A stretch of 64,000 nt of DNA from the NCBI GenBank assembly GCA_947359465.1, contig OX375877.1, forward strand, positions 74,784,698 through 74,848,697, given 5' to 3'. Of this stretch, positions 30,844-43,849 are shown piece after piece. The position numbers and the translations under genes were made by a program. Within the stretch, counting starts at the first letter, position 1; each line of letters begins with the position of its first letter. The notes under the pieces are model-generated. The model worked only from the letters and a program-made list of their open reading frames with translations, searched no databases and was not told the origin of the DNA. This stretch comes from Metellina segmentata. Its lineage: Eukaryota > Arthropoda > Arachnida > Araneae > Tetragnathidae.

Positions 30844-31960
30844 TTATTTAAAAACTACACCTACTACTAAACACGACACCTTAAATTCTCTAATTTTACT
30901 TGCATGAAACGTTCTTTGTCCACCATTCACCATTTCTATAAGATAACTATTTTGTTTTACTCTTCCTAGCACTGTTACTCGTCCTTGCCAACGAGCGTAC
31001 AATTTATTTGTAGAATTAGGGGCAAGAATTATTACTTGATCACCCTCTTTGAATTGTTTCATTTTAGTTTTCTGATTAAAATAATTCTCGTATTTCTTTT
31101 GATTAATTTCGGCTCTAATCTCGGCTTTTTCGGCTATCTCTTCTAACCTCCCTTTTAATTCTCCTAAATACTCAATTGTACCTATGGTTATTCCTATAGG
31201 TAATGAAATTTCATCTGTCATAGTACGTTTTAAAAGATTAAGAACTTCTCGTGGTTTTCTCCCAAACATTATTTCAAACGGTGAGTAACCAATCCTACTG
31301 CTAGAAATTTGATTATACGCCCAAAGACAAAATGGTATGCTTTTAACCTAATTTTTTGGATCGTTTCTAATTGCAAAATGAAGCATGTTCTTCAAAGTTT
31401 GGTTAAGTCTCTCAATTAAACCATTACTTTGTGGGTATCCCGGTGTACTAAAACGTGGAGCTAGACCTAATATTTCCTCCAATTTCATCGTTAACTAGAA
31501 AGTGAAATTTGTCCCTTGATCAGATGCAATAATTTCAGGAATTCCATACCTTTGAAAAATACCTAGCACTGCATCGCAAGTAGTTTAACCGATAAAGATT
31601 TTAAACAAACAGCTTCTGCATAACGAGTATTTTGATCTATAATAGTTAGCACTTACTTATGTCCTCTAGCAGATGAGGTGAAATTTCTCCAATACAATCA
31701 ATATTAACAATTTCCCAAAAGTTTTTAGATCTTTCTACCCTAGTTATAGGAGTTCTATCGGATCTAGTAACTTTCCTTCTTAACTGACAGTCTTTACAAT
31801 TCTCGCAGTATTTTCTTATTTCAGTCTTCATACCTGGCCAGTAAAAAAAATAGTTTTATCCTTTCTAAAGTACGCTTAAATTCATGATGTGCTGAAAAAA
31901 TAGCATTGTGCGCTAATTCTAAAATTTTGTGTCTTTTCCCATTAGGTAACTCTAACTGAC
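30844..31960 (-). pseudogene. integrase domain, frameshifted, located upstream of RT
   Basis: The N-terminal HHCC finger is visible as ELAHNAIFSAHHEF followed by YCENCKDC. The core starts at FWEIVNIDCIGE (first catalytic Asp, about 31700); the second Asp and the Glu regions are readable only in changing frames (31.58-31.38 kb). The C-terminal part, 31269-30844, is one open frame (MFGRKPREVLNLLKR to KVSCLVVGVVF) with a chromodomain-free, basic, SH3-like segment containing YARWQGRVTVL. After TAA at 30844 the same frame continues into the reverse-transcriptase leader. Confidence 0.75.
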
Positions 31961-32352
31961 AAATGATAATATCCTGCATATACTCTTCGTGATAAAGAAA
32001 GCCATCGCAAATTTTGAATCCCCCTTTCTTTCTTTTTGCGAATTCAAAAGCTTCGCGTAATGAATTATCTTCCCGTTGCTCAAATTTAACTTCTCACTTT
32101 CCAAAAATTCCAGTTTTCCGCCTTCCTGTGATACAAATTCCGAATCTACACTTATTCGATCTCTAAACTATCCGGCATTTCTACCAAATCTGTTTTCTCT
32201 TCATGCCGCTTATTATCATTGCACCTAACTTCGTCTTCCTATTCAACGATTCAGCAGAAGTTTCAGTTTTCCCTCTTATGTTACTGCGTGTAGTAACTAC
32301 ACCTATCTCTCAAAACAATCGATCTGTAAACTTCCCTTTCTCTCTTACTGCA

Positions 32353-32604
32353 TTAACGCGCGTTAAAATCATGCAACGACAATAAACCTTCCTTACATAA
32401 AGTAGGTGTAATTGCACAACACATTTCTACTCCCGAATCCCCATCTCTGTCTCTTCCCGACAACCTCAGCTTCAAAACCTTAATATTTGCACGTATTCGA
32501 TTTCCAAAAGCCAATTCTAAGACAACTTGACCCTTGGCCGGTTCCCTAGCTTCACCCAAAAGTCGTTCGCGAACACACGTGATTTCCGCTCCCGTGTCAA
32601 CCAT
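32353..32604 (-). pseudogene. aspartic protease domain
   Basis: MVDTGAEITCV carries the DTGA active site (32587-32598) of retroelement aspartic proteases. A beta-rich segment with VVLELAFGNRI follows. The typical length of about 80-100 residues fits. It lies between Gag and integrase. Confidence 0.75.
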
Positions 32605-32769
32605 AAATTCGGCTGAAGCATCCCCTTTCTCAACGCGAATTTTTTTTTTTTCACTTGGTATATTTTCCTCCCCCTTTGGTACTGATATGGATCTTCCCTC
32701 TAAGCTTACCCTAGCAACAATGTGATCCTTTTTACCCTAACGTTCCCTGTTGTTTCTTCATACCCCTCT

Positions 32770-33576
32770 CGTTTCGACTCCTTTCTTCTTCGAACGTGAG
32801 TTCCTCGACAAAACTTAGCTACATGATTAAGTGACCCACAAGAAAAGCATCGCTTCAAAAATTATCTGTTGCCATTTGATTTTTCTCTTTGGAAATTAGA
32901 ACGTTCTTACGTTTCGATTTCTGAACGGAACTCTCAAAAACATCCCCTTTCTGTGCGATTTCCTTAGCACTAAGAAATCCATCGCCCTCTTGTTGTAATA
33001 TATATGCCATCACGTCGTCATCCAGACAATCTTTCAATTTGTCTGCCGTTAGCAATTTCACTAAAGATTCATAATCAGTGACCTTTCGACATGTCAAATA
33101 ATATTAGCCGTCTTAATCTCTTCATAATTTTCTACCTCCTGTGTATCGAGTTTACGATAAATGTGGTTTGCTAGTTCTCCATCTACCAAGCATAAGATGA
33201 TTTTGCTATGTAATTCCTCAGCAATTGAATGTGTCCTAAAATTACGTTCTAAAGTTTCAAAATATTGCACAATTTTAAAGGGATCCCTTGGGAAGATCCA
33301 GAAGATAAATTTAAAATTTTTAAGTATTCTGCCACTGAATAATGTCGTAATACTACAGGTGTATTTGAGTCATTATTAGATTGATGGTTAGAACTTTCCA
33401 AACTTAATCGTATTACTTTTACCTTTTCAAGCTCAGTATCATGCTTCGCAAGCTCTATCTTCATTTCTAACACAGAAATCTCATTACTACCACTATCGTT
33501 AGACTATTATATCTATAGACTCTCCTTATAGACATTTATCTATAGACATTTCACTTCTGATTTTCTTCTTACCCAT
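32770..33576 (-). pseudogene. Gag-like region with one zinc knuckle
   Basis: A possible start ATG is at 33576 (MGKKKIRSEM), soon followed by stops. Readable pieces continue with VLEMKIELAKHDTELEKVKV (coiled-coil-like) and, at 33097-32855, LTADKLKDCLDDDVMAYIL. A CX2CX4HX4C zinc knuckle, CFSCGSLNHVAKFC, is encoded at 32849-32808, followed by a basic stretch. These features fit a nucleocapsid. There are several frame breaks. Confidence 0.65.
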
Positions 33577-33622
33577 AATGTAGCAAATAAATGTATGTAT
33601 CAAAAATATTCTTCAAATCAAA

Positions 33623-33718
33623 TCACACAATAATTGAACACAATATAAGCAAAATCCCACAATAGTTGAACACAATATCAATAAAATCACACAATAATTG
33701 AATACAACGTAGACAAAA
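33623..33718 (-). repeat. three 32-bp tandem repeats in the retrotransposon leader
   Basis: Units at 33623, 33655 and 33687 share ACAATAATTGAACACAA with small changes. They lie in the untranslated leader between the expected primer-binding region and Gag. Confidence 0.8.
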
Positions 33719-35404
33719 TCACATTATCATCAACTAAAATCACTATCGGTAACACTAGATGTTGATCGACTCTCGCAATGTACAGGGACAGAAAAAGCAA
33801 AACGCACACATACAATCCATTTCTATTAGAAATTACAAATCCTGAGAACTTGGACGTGGTAGCTTTGAAATTGCAATGCTCCGGTCCAGTGTCGCTCGGA
33901 ATGTGTAACTTCTATTGGAATATATTTCACCCACCCCTCTCGCACACCTCACTCACACATTCAATCCATTTCTATTAGAAATTACAAATCCTGAGAACTT
34001 GGACGTGGTAGCTTTGAAATTGCAATGCTACGGTCCAGTGTCGCTCGGAATGTGTAACTTCTATTGGAATATATTTCACCCACCCCTCTCGCACACCTAA
34101 CACACACATTCCATCCATTTCTATTAGAAATTACAAATCCTGAGAACTTGGACGTGGTAGCTTTGAAATTGCAATGCTACGGTCCAGTGTCGCTCGGAAT
34201 GTGTAACTTCTATTGGAATATATTTCACCCACCCCTCTCGCACACCTCACTCACACATTCAATCCATTTCTATTAGAAATTACAAATCCTGAGAACTTGG
34301 ACGTGGTAGCTTTGAAATTGCAATGCTACGGTCCAGTGTCGCTCGGAATGTGTAACTTCTATTGGAATATATTTCACCCACCCCGCTCGCACACCCAACA
34401 CACACATTCCATTCATTTCTATTAGAAATTACAAATCCTGAGAACTTGGACGTGGTTGATTTGAAATTGCAATGCTACGGTCCAGTGTCGCTCGGAATGT
34501 GTAACTTCTATTGGAATATATTTCACCCACCCCTCTCGCACACCTCACTCACACATTCAATCCATTTCTATTAGAAATTACAAATCCTGAGAACTTGGAC
34601 GTGGTAGCTTTGAAATTGCAATGCTACGGTCCAGTGTCGCTCGGAATGTGTAACTTCTATTGGAGTATATTTCACCCACCCCTCTCGCACACCTAACACA
34701 CACATTCCATTCATTTCTATTAGAAATTACAAATCCTGAGAACTTGGACGTGGTAGCTTTGAAATTGCAATGCTACGGTCCAGTGTCGCTCGGAATGTGT
34801 AACTTCTATTGGAATATATTTCACCCACCCCTCTCGCACACCTAACACACACATTCCATCCATTTCTATTAGAAATTACAAATCCTGAGAACTTGGACGT
34901 GGTTGATTTGAAATTGCAATGCTACGGTCCAGTGTCGCTCGGAATGTGTAACTTCTATTGGAATATATTTCACCCACCCCTCTCGCACACCTCACTCACA
35001 CATTCAATCCATTTCTATTAAAAATTACAAATCCTGAGAACTTGGACGTGGTAGCTTTGAAATTGCAATGCTACGGTCCAGTGTCGCTCGGAATGTGTAA
35101 CTTCTATTGGAGTATATTTCACCCACCCCTCTCGCACACCTAACACACACATTCCATTCATTTCTATTAGAAATTACAAATCCTGAGAACTTGGACGTGG
35201 TAGCTTTGAAATTGCAATGCTACGGTCCAGTGTCGCTCGGAATGTGTAACTTCTATTGGAATATATTTCACCCACCCCTCTCGCACACCTAACACACACA
35301 TTCCATCCATTTCTATTAGAAATTACAAATCCTGAGAACTTGGACGTGGTAGCTTTGAAATTGCAATGCTACGGTCCAGTGTCGCTCGGAATGTGTAACT
35401 TCTA

Positions 35405-38400
35405 TTAAAATATATTTCACCCATCCCTCTCGCACACCTAACACACACATTCCATTCATTTCTATTAGAAATTACAAATCCTGAGAACTTGGACGTGGTA
35501 GCTTTGAAATTGCAATGCTACGGTCCAGTGTCGCTCGGAATGTGTAACTTCTATTGGAATATATTTCACCCACCCCACTCGCACACCCAACACACACATT
35601 CCATTCATTTCTATTAGAAATTACAAATCCTGAGAACTTGGACGTGGTAGCTTTGAAATTGCAATGCTACGGTCCAGTGTCGCTCGGAATGTGTAACTTC
35701 TATTGGAATATATTTCACCCACCCCGCTCGCACACCCAACACACACATTCCATTCATTTCTATTAGAAATTACAAATCCTGAGAACTTGGACGTGGTTGA
35801 TTTGAAATTGCAATGCTACGGTCCAGTGTCGCTCGGAATGTGTAACTTCTATTGGAATATATTTCACCCACCCCTCTCGCACACCTCACTCACACATTCA
35901 ATCCATTTCTATTAGAAATTACAAATCCTGAGAACTTGGACGTGGTAGCTTTGAAATTGCAATGCTCCGGTCCAGTGTCGCTCGGAATGTGTAACTTCTA
36001 TTGGAATATATTTCACCCACCCCTCTCGCACACCTCACTCACACATTCAATCCATTTCTATTAGAAATTACAAATCCTGAGAACTTGGACGTGGTAGCTT
36101 TGAAATTGCAATGCTACGGTCCAGTGTCGCTCGGAATGTGTAACTTCTATTGGAATATATTTCACCCACCCCTCTCGCACACCTAACACACACATTCTAT
36201 CCATTTCTATTAGAAATTACAAATCCTGAGAACTTGGACGTGGTAGCTTTGAAATTGCAATGCTACGGTCCAGTGTCGCTCGGAATGTGTAACTTCTATT
36301 AAAATATATTTCACCCATCCCTCTCGCACACCTAACACACACATTCCATTCATTTCTATTAGAAATTACAAATCCTGAGAACTTGGACGTGGTAGCTTTA
36401 AAATTGCAATGCTACGGTCCAGTGTCGCTCGGAATGTGTAACTTCTATTGGAATATATTTCACCCACCCCTCTCGCACACCTCACTCACACATTCAATCC
36501 ATTTCTATTAGAAATTACAAATCCTGAGAACTTGGACGTGGTAGCTTTGAAATTGCAATGCTACGGTCCAGTGTCGCTCGGAATGTGTAACTTCTATTGG
36601 AATATATTTCACCCACCCCGCTCGCACACCCAACACACACATTCCATTCATTTCTATTAGAAATTACAAATCCTGAGAACTTGGACGTGGTTGATTTGAA
36701 ATTGCAATGCTACGGTCCAGTGTCGCTCGGAATGTGTAACTTCTATTGGAATATATTTCACCCACCCCTCTCGCACACCTCACTCACACATTCAATCCAT
36801 TTCTATTAGAAATTACAAATCCTGAGAACTTGGACGTGGTAGCTTTGAAATTGCAATGCTACGGTCCAGTGTCGCTCGGAATGTGTAACTTCTATTGGAG
36901 TATATTTCACCCACCCCTCTCGCACACCTAACACACACATTCCATTCATTTCTATTAGAAATTACAAATCCTGAGAACTTGGACGTGGTAGCTTTGAAAT
37001 TGCAATGCTACGGTCCAGTGTCGCTCGGAATGTGTAACTTCTATTAAAATATATTTCACCCATCCCTCTCGCACACCTAACGCACACATTCCATTCATTT
37101 CTATTAGAAATTACAAATCCTGAGAACTTGGACGTGGTAGCTTTGAAATTGCAATGCTACGGTCCAGTGTCGCTCGGAATGTGTAACTTCTATTGGAATA
37201 TATTTCACCCACCCCACTCGCACACCCAACACACACATTCCATTCATTTCTATTAGAAATTAGAAATCCTGAGAACTTGGACGTGGTAGCTTTGAAATTG
37301 CAATGCTACGGTCCAGTGTCGCTCGGAATGTGTAACTTCTATTGGAATATATTTCACCCACCCCGCTCGCACACCCAACACACACATTCCATTCATTTCT
37401 ATTAGAAATTACAAATCCTGAGAACTTGGACGTGGTTGATTTGAAATTGCAATGCTACGGTCCAGTGTCGCTCGGAATGTGTAACTTCTATTGGAATATA
37501 TTTCACCCACCCCTCTCGCACACCTCACTCACACATTCAATCCATTTCTATTAGAAATTACAAATCCTGAGAACTTGGACGTGGTAGCTTTGAAATTGCA
37601 ATGCTACGGTCCAGTGTCGCTCGGAATGTGTAACTTCTATTGGAATATATTTCACCCACCCCTCTCGCACACCTCACTCACACATTCAATCCATTTCTAT
37701 TAGAAATTACAAATCCTGAGAACTTGGACGTGGTAGCTTTGAAATTGCAATGCTACGGTCCAGTGTCGCTCGGAATGTGTAACTTCTATTGGAATATATT
37801 TCACCCACCCCTCTCGCACACCTAACACACACATTCCATCCATTTCTATTAGAAATTACAAATCCTGAGAACTTGGACGTGGTAGCTTTGAAATTGCAAT
37901 GCTACGGTCCAGTGTCGCTCGGAATGTGTAACTTCTATTAAAATATATTTCACCCATCCCTCTCGCACACCTAACACACACATTCCATTCATTTCTATTA
38001 GAAATTACAAATCCTGAGAACTTGGACGTGGTAGCTTTAAAATTGCAATGCTACGGTCCAGTGTCGCTCGGAATGTGTAACTTCTATTGGAATATATTTC
38101 ACCCACCCCTCTCGCACACCTCACTCACACATTCAATCCATTTCTATTAGAAATTACAAATCCTGAGAACTTGGACGTGGTAGCTTTGAAATTGCAATGC
38201 TACGGTCCAGTGTCGCTCGGAATGTGTAACTTCTATTGGAATATATTTCACCCACCCCGCTCGCACACCCAACACACACATTCCATTCATTTCTATTAGA
38301 AATTACAAATCCTGAGAACTTGGACGTGGTTGATTTGAAATTGCAATGCTACGGTCCAGTGTCGCTCGGAATGTGTAACTTCTATTGGAATATATTTCAC

Positions 38401-40170
38401 CCACCCCTCTCGCACACCTCACTCACACATTCAATCCATTTCTATTAGAAATTACAAATCCTGAGAACTTGGACGTGGTAGCTTTGAAATTGCAATGCTA
38501 CGGTCCAGTGTCGCTCGGAATGTGTAACTTCTATTGGAGTATATTTCACCCACCCCTCTCGCACACCTAACACACACATTCCATTCATTTCTATTAGAAA
38601 TTACAAATCCTGAGAACTTGGACGTGGTAGCTTTGAAATTGCAATGCTACGGTCCAGTGTCGCTCGGAATGTGTAACTTCTATTGGAATATATTTCACCC
38701 ACCCCTCTCGCACACCTAACACACACATTCCATCCATTTCTATTAGAAATTACAAATCCTGAGAACTTGGACGTGGTAGCTTTGAAATTGCAATGCTACG
38801 GTCCAGTGTCGCTCGGAATGTGTAACTTCTATTAAAATATATTTCACCCATCCCTCTCGCACACCTAACACACACATTCCATTCATTTCTATTAGAAATT
38901 ACAAATCCTGAGAACTTGGACGTGGTAGCTTTGAAATTGCAATGCTACGGTCCAGTGTCGCTCGGAATGTGTAACTTCTATTGGAATATATTTCACCCAC
39001 CCCACTCGCACACCCAACACACACATTCCATTCATTTCTATTAGAAATTAGAAATCCTGAGAACTTGGACGTGGTAGCTTTGAAATTGCAATGCTACGGT
39101 CCAGTGTCGCTCGGAATGTGTAACTTCTATTGGAATATATTTCACCCACCCCGCTCGCACACCCAACACACACATTCCATTCATTTCTATTAGAAATTAC
39201 AAATCCTGAGAACTTGGACGTGGTTGATTTGAAATTGCAATGCTACGGTCCAGTGTCGCTCGGAATGTGTAACTTCTATTGGAATATATTTCACCCACCC
39301 CTCTCGCACACCTCACTCACACATTCAATCCATTTCTATTAGAAATTACAAATCCTGAGAACTTGGACGTGGTAGCTTTGAAATTGCAATGCTACGGTCC
39401 AGTGTCGCTCGGAATGTGTAACTTCTATTGGAGTATATTTCACCCACCCCTCTCGCACACCTAACACACACATTCCATTCATTTCTATTAGAAATTACAA
39501 ATCCTGAGAACTTGGACGTGGTAGCTTTGAAATTGCAATGCTACGGTCCAGTGTCGCTCGGAATGTGTAACTTTTATTGGAATATATTTCACCCACCCCT
39601 CTCGCACACCTAACACACACATTCCATCCATTTCTATTAGAAATTACAAATCCTGAGAACTTGGACGTGGTAGCTTTGAAATTGCAATGCTACGGTCCAG
39701 TGTCGCTCGGAATGTGTAACTTCTATTAAAATATATTTCACCCATCCCTCTCGCACACCTAACACACACATTCCATTCATTTCTATTAGAAATTACAAAT
39801 CCTGAGAACTTGGACGTGGTAGCTTTGAAATTGCAATGCTACGGTCCAGTGTCGCTCGGAATGTGTAACTTCTATTGGAATATATTTCACCCACCCCGCT
39901 CGCACACCCAACACACACATTCCATTCATTTCTATTAGAAATTACAAATCCTGAGAACTTGGACGTGGTAGCTTTGAAATTGCAATGCTACGGTCCAGTG
40001 TCGCTCGGAATGTGTAACTTCTATTGGAATATATTTCACCCACCCCGCTCGCACACCCAACACACACATTCCATTCATTTCTATTAGAAATTACAAATCC
40101 TGAGAACTTGGACGTGGTTGATTTGAAATTGCAATGCTACGGTCCAGTGTCGCTCGGAATGTGTAACTTC
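35405..40170. repeat. higher-order repeat: 6-mer (894 bp) with 5-mer and 12-mer variants
   Basis: Monomers beginning TTAAAATATA recur at 35405, 36299, 37044, 37938, 38832 and 39726: steps of 6, 5, 6, 6 and 6 units. A rarer variant (TTAGAAATCC in place of TTACAAATCC) recurs only at about 37260 and 39048, 12 units apart, so pairs of 6-mers were also duplicated. Confidence 0.8.
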
Positions 40171-43100
40171 TATTGGAATATATTTCACCCACCCCTCTCG
40201 CACACCTCACTCACACATTCAATCCATTTTTATTAGAAATTACAAATCCTGAGAACTTGGACGGGGTAGCTTTAAAATTGCAATGCTACGGTCCAGTGTC
40301 GCTCGGAATGTGTAACTTCTATTGGAATATATTTCACCCACCCCTCTCGCACCCCTAACACACACATTCCATTCATTTCTATTAGAAATTACAAATCCTG
40401 AGAACTTGGACGTGGTAGATTTGAAATTGCAATGCTAAGGTCCAGTGTCGCTCGGAATGTGTAACTTCTATTGGAATATATTTCACCCATCCCTCTTGCA
40501 CACCTAACACACACATTCCATTCATTTCTATTAGAAATTACAAATCATGAGAACATGGACGTGGTAGCTTTGAAATTGCAATGCTACGGTCCAGTGTCGC
40601 TCAGAATGTGTAACTTCTATTAGAATATATTTCACCCACCCTTCTCGCACACCTAACACACACATTCCATTCATTTCTATTAGAAATTACAAATCCTGAG
40701 AACTTGGACGTGGTAGCTTTGAAATTGCAATGCTACGGTCCAGTGTCGCTCGGAATGTGTAACTTCTATTGGAATATATTTCGCCCACCCCTCTCGCACA
40801 CCTAACACACACATTCCATTCATTTCTATTAGAAATTACAAATCCTGAGAACTTGGACGTGGTAGCTTTGAAATTGCAATGATCCGGTCCAGTGTCGCTC
40901 GGAATGTGTAACTTCTATTGGAATATATTTCACCCACCCCTCTCGCACACCTCACTCACACATTCAATCCATTTCTATTAGAAATTACAAATCCTAAAAA
41001 CTTGGACGTGGTAGCTTTGAAATTGCAATGCTACGGTCCAGTGTCGCTCGGAATGTGTAACTTCTATTGGAATATATTTCGCCCACCCCTCTCGCACACC
41101 TAACACACACATTCCATTCATTTCTATTAGAAATTACAAATCCTGAGAACTTGGACGTGGTAGCTTTGAAATTGCAATGCTACGGTCCAGTGTCGCTCGG
41201 AATGTGTAACTTCTATTGGAATATATTTCACCCACCCCTCTCGCACACCTAACACACACATTCCATCCATTTCTATTAGAAATTACAAATCCTGAGAACT
41301 TGGACGTGGTAGCTTTGAAATTGCAATGCTACGGTCCAGTGTCGCTCGGAATGTGTAACTTCTATTGGAATATATTTCACCCACCCCGCTCGCACACCCA
41401 ACACACACATTCCATTCATTTCTATTAGAAATTACAAATCCTGAGAACTTGGACGTGGTTGATTTGAAATTGCAATGCTACGGTCCAGTGTCGCTCGGAA
41501 TGTGTAACTTCTATTGGAATATATTTCACCCACCCCTCTCGCACACCTCACTCACACATTCAATCCATTTCTATTAGAAATTAAAAATCCTGAGAACTTG
41601 GACGTGGTAGCTTTGAAATTGCAATGCTACGGTCCAGTGTCGCTCGGAATGTGTAACTTCTATTGGAATATATTTCACCCACCCCTCTCGCACCCCTAAC
41701 ACACACATTCCATTCATTTCTATTAGAAATTACAAATCCTGAGGACTTGGACGTGGTAGATTTGAAATTGCAATGCTAAGGTCCAGTGTCGCTCGGAATG
41801 TGTAACTTCTATTGGAATATATTTCACCCATCCCTCTTGCACACCTAACACACACATTCCATTCATTTCTATTAGAAATTACAAATCCTGAGAACTTGGA
41901 CGTGGTAGCTTTGAAATTGCAATGCTACGGTCCAGTGTCGCTCGGAATGTGTAACTTCTATTGGAGTATATTTCACCCACCCCTCTCGCACACCTAACAC
42001 ACACATTCCATTCATTTCTATTAGAAATTACAAATCCTGAGAACTTGGACGTGGTAGCTTTGAAATTGCAATGCTACGGTCCAGTGTCGCTCGGAATGTG
42101 TAACTTCTATTGGAATATATTTCACCCACCCCTCTCGCACACCTAACACACACATTCCATCCATTTCTATTAGAAATTACAAATCCTGAGAACTTGGACG
42201 TGGTAGCTTTGAAATTGCAATGCTACGGTCCAGTGTCGCTCGGAATGTGTAACTTCTATTAAAATATATTTCACCCATCCCTCTCGCACACCTAACACAC
42301 ACATTCCATTCATTTCTATTAGAAATTACAAATCCTGAGAACTTGGACGTGGTAGCTTTGAAATTGCAATGCTACGGTCCAGTGTCGCTCGGAATGTGTA
42401 ACTTCTATTGGAATATATTTCACCCACCCCTCTCGCACACCTCACTCACACATTCAATCCATTTCTATTAGAAATTACAAATCCTGAGAACTTGGACGTG
42501 GTAGCTTTGAAATTGCAATGCTACGGTCCAGTGTCGCTCGGAATGTGTAACTTCTATTGGAATATATTTCACCCACCCCGCTCGCACACCCAACACACAC
42601 ATTCCATTCATTTCTATTAGAAATTACAAATCCTGAGAACTTGGACGTGGTTGATTTGAAATTGCAATGCTACGGTCCAGTGTCGCTCGGAATGTGTAAC
42701 TTCTATTGGAATATATTTCACCCACCCCTCTCCCACACCTCACTCACACATTCAATCCATTTCTATTAGAAATTACAAATCCTGAGAACTTGGACGTGGT
42801 AGCTTTGAAATTGCAATGCTACGGTCCAGTGTCGCTCGGAATGTGTAACTTCTATTGGAGTATATTTCACCCATCCCTCTTGCACACCTAACACACATAT
42901 TCCATTCATTTCTATTAGAAATTACAAATCCTGAGAACTTGGACGTGGTAGCTTTGAAATTGCAATGCTACGGTCCAGTGTCGCTCGGAATGTGTAACTT
43001 CTATTGGAGTATATTTCACCCACCCCTCTCGCACACCTAACACACACATTCCATTCATTTCTATTAGAAATTACAAATCCTGAGAACTTGGACGTGGTAG

Positions 43101-43849
43101 CTTTGAAATTGCAATGCTACGGTCCAGTGTCGCTCGGAATGTGTAACTTCTATTGGAATATATTTCACCCACCCCTCTCGCACACCTAACACACACATTC
43201 CATCCATTTCTATTAGAAATTACAAATCCTGAGAACTTGGACGTGGTAGCTTTGAAATTGCAATGCTACGGTCCAGTGTCGCTCGGAATGTGTAACTTCT
43301 ATTAAAATATATTTCACCCATCCCTCTCGCACACCTAACACACACATTCCATTCATTTCTATTAGAAATTACAAATCCTGAGAACTTGGACGTGGTAGCT
43401 TTGAAATTGCAATGCTACGGTCCAGTGTCGCTCGGAATGTGTAACTTCTATTGGAATATATTTCACCCACCCCTCTCGCACACCTCACTCACACATTCAA
43501 TCCATTTCTATTAGAAATTACAAATCCTGAGAACTTGGACGTGGTAGCTTTGAAATTGCAATGCTACGGTCCAGTGTCGCTCGGAATGTGTAACTTCTAT
43601 TGGAATATATTTCACCCACCCCGCTCGCACACCCAACACACACATTCCATTCATTTCTATTAGAAATTACAAATCCTGAGAACTTGGACGTGGTTGATTT
43701 GAAATTGCAATGCTACGGTCTAGTGTCGCTCGGAATGTGTAACTTCTATTGGAATATATTTCACCCACCCCTCTCGCACACCTCACTCACACATTCAATC
43801 CATTTCTATTAGAAATTACAAATCCTGAGAACTTGGACGTGGTAGCTTT

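Larger units (their letters stand above)
28903..33804 (-). mobile_element. LTR retrotransposon, Ty3-like RT with integrase before RT, 5' LTR lost
   Basis: Reading leftward from 33.8 kb, the domains are Gag with a zinc knuckle (33.58-32.77 kb), protease (32.60-32.35 kb), integrase (31.96-30.85 kb), reverse transcriptase (30.79-29.83 kb), RNase H (29.83-29.40 kb), polypurine tract (29155-29164) and 3' LTR (28903-29154). The integrase C-terminus runs in frame, through one stop, into the reverse-transcriptase leader, so the order is not an artefact of nested elements. This is the copia-type order with a gypsy-type reverse transcriptase, as described for Gmr1-type elements. Many stops and frameshifts make it non-functional. 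The expected 5' LTR is absent; satellite DNA begins where it should be. No envelope-like frame is seen. Confidence 0.8.
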
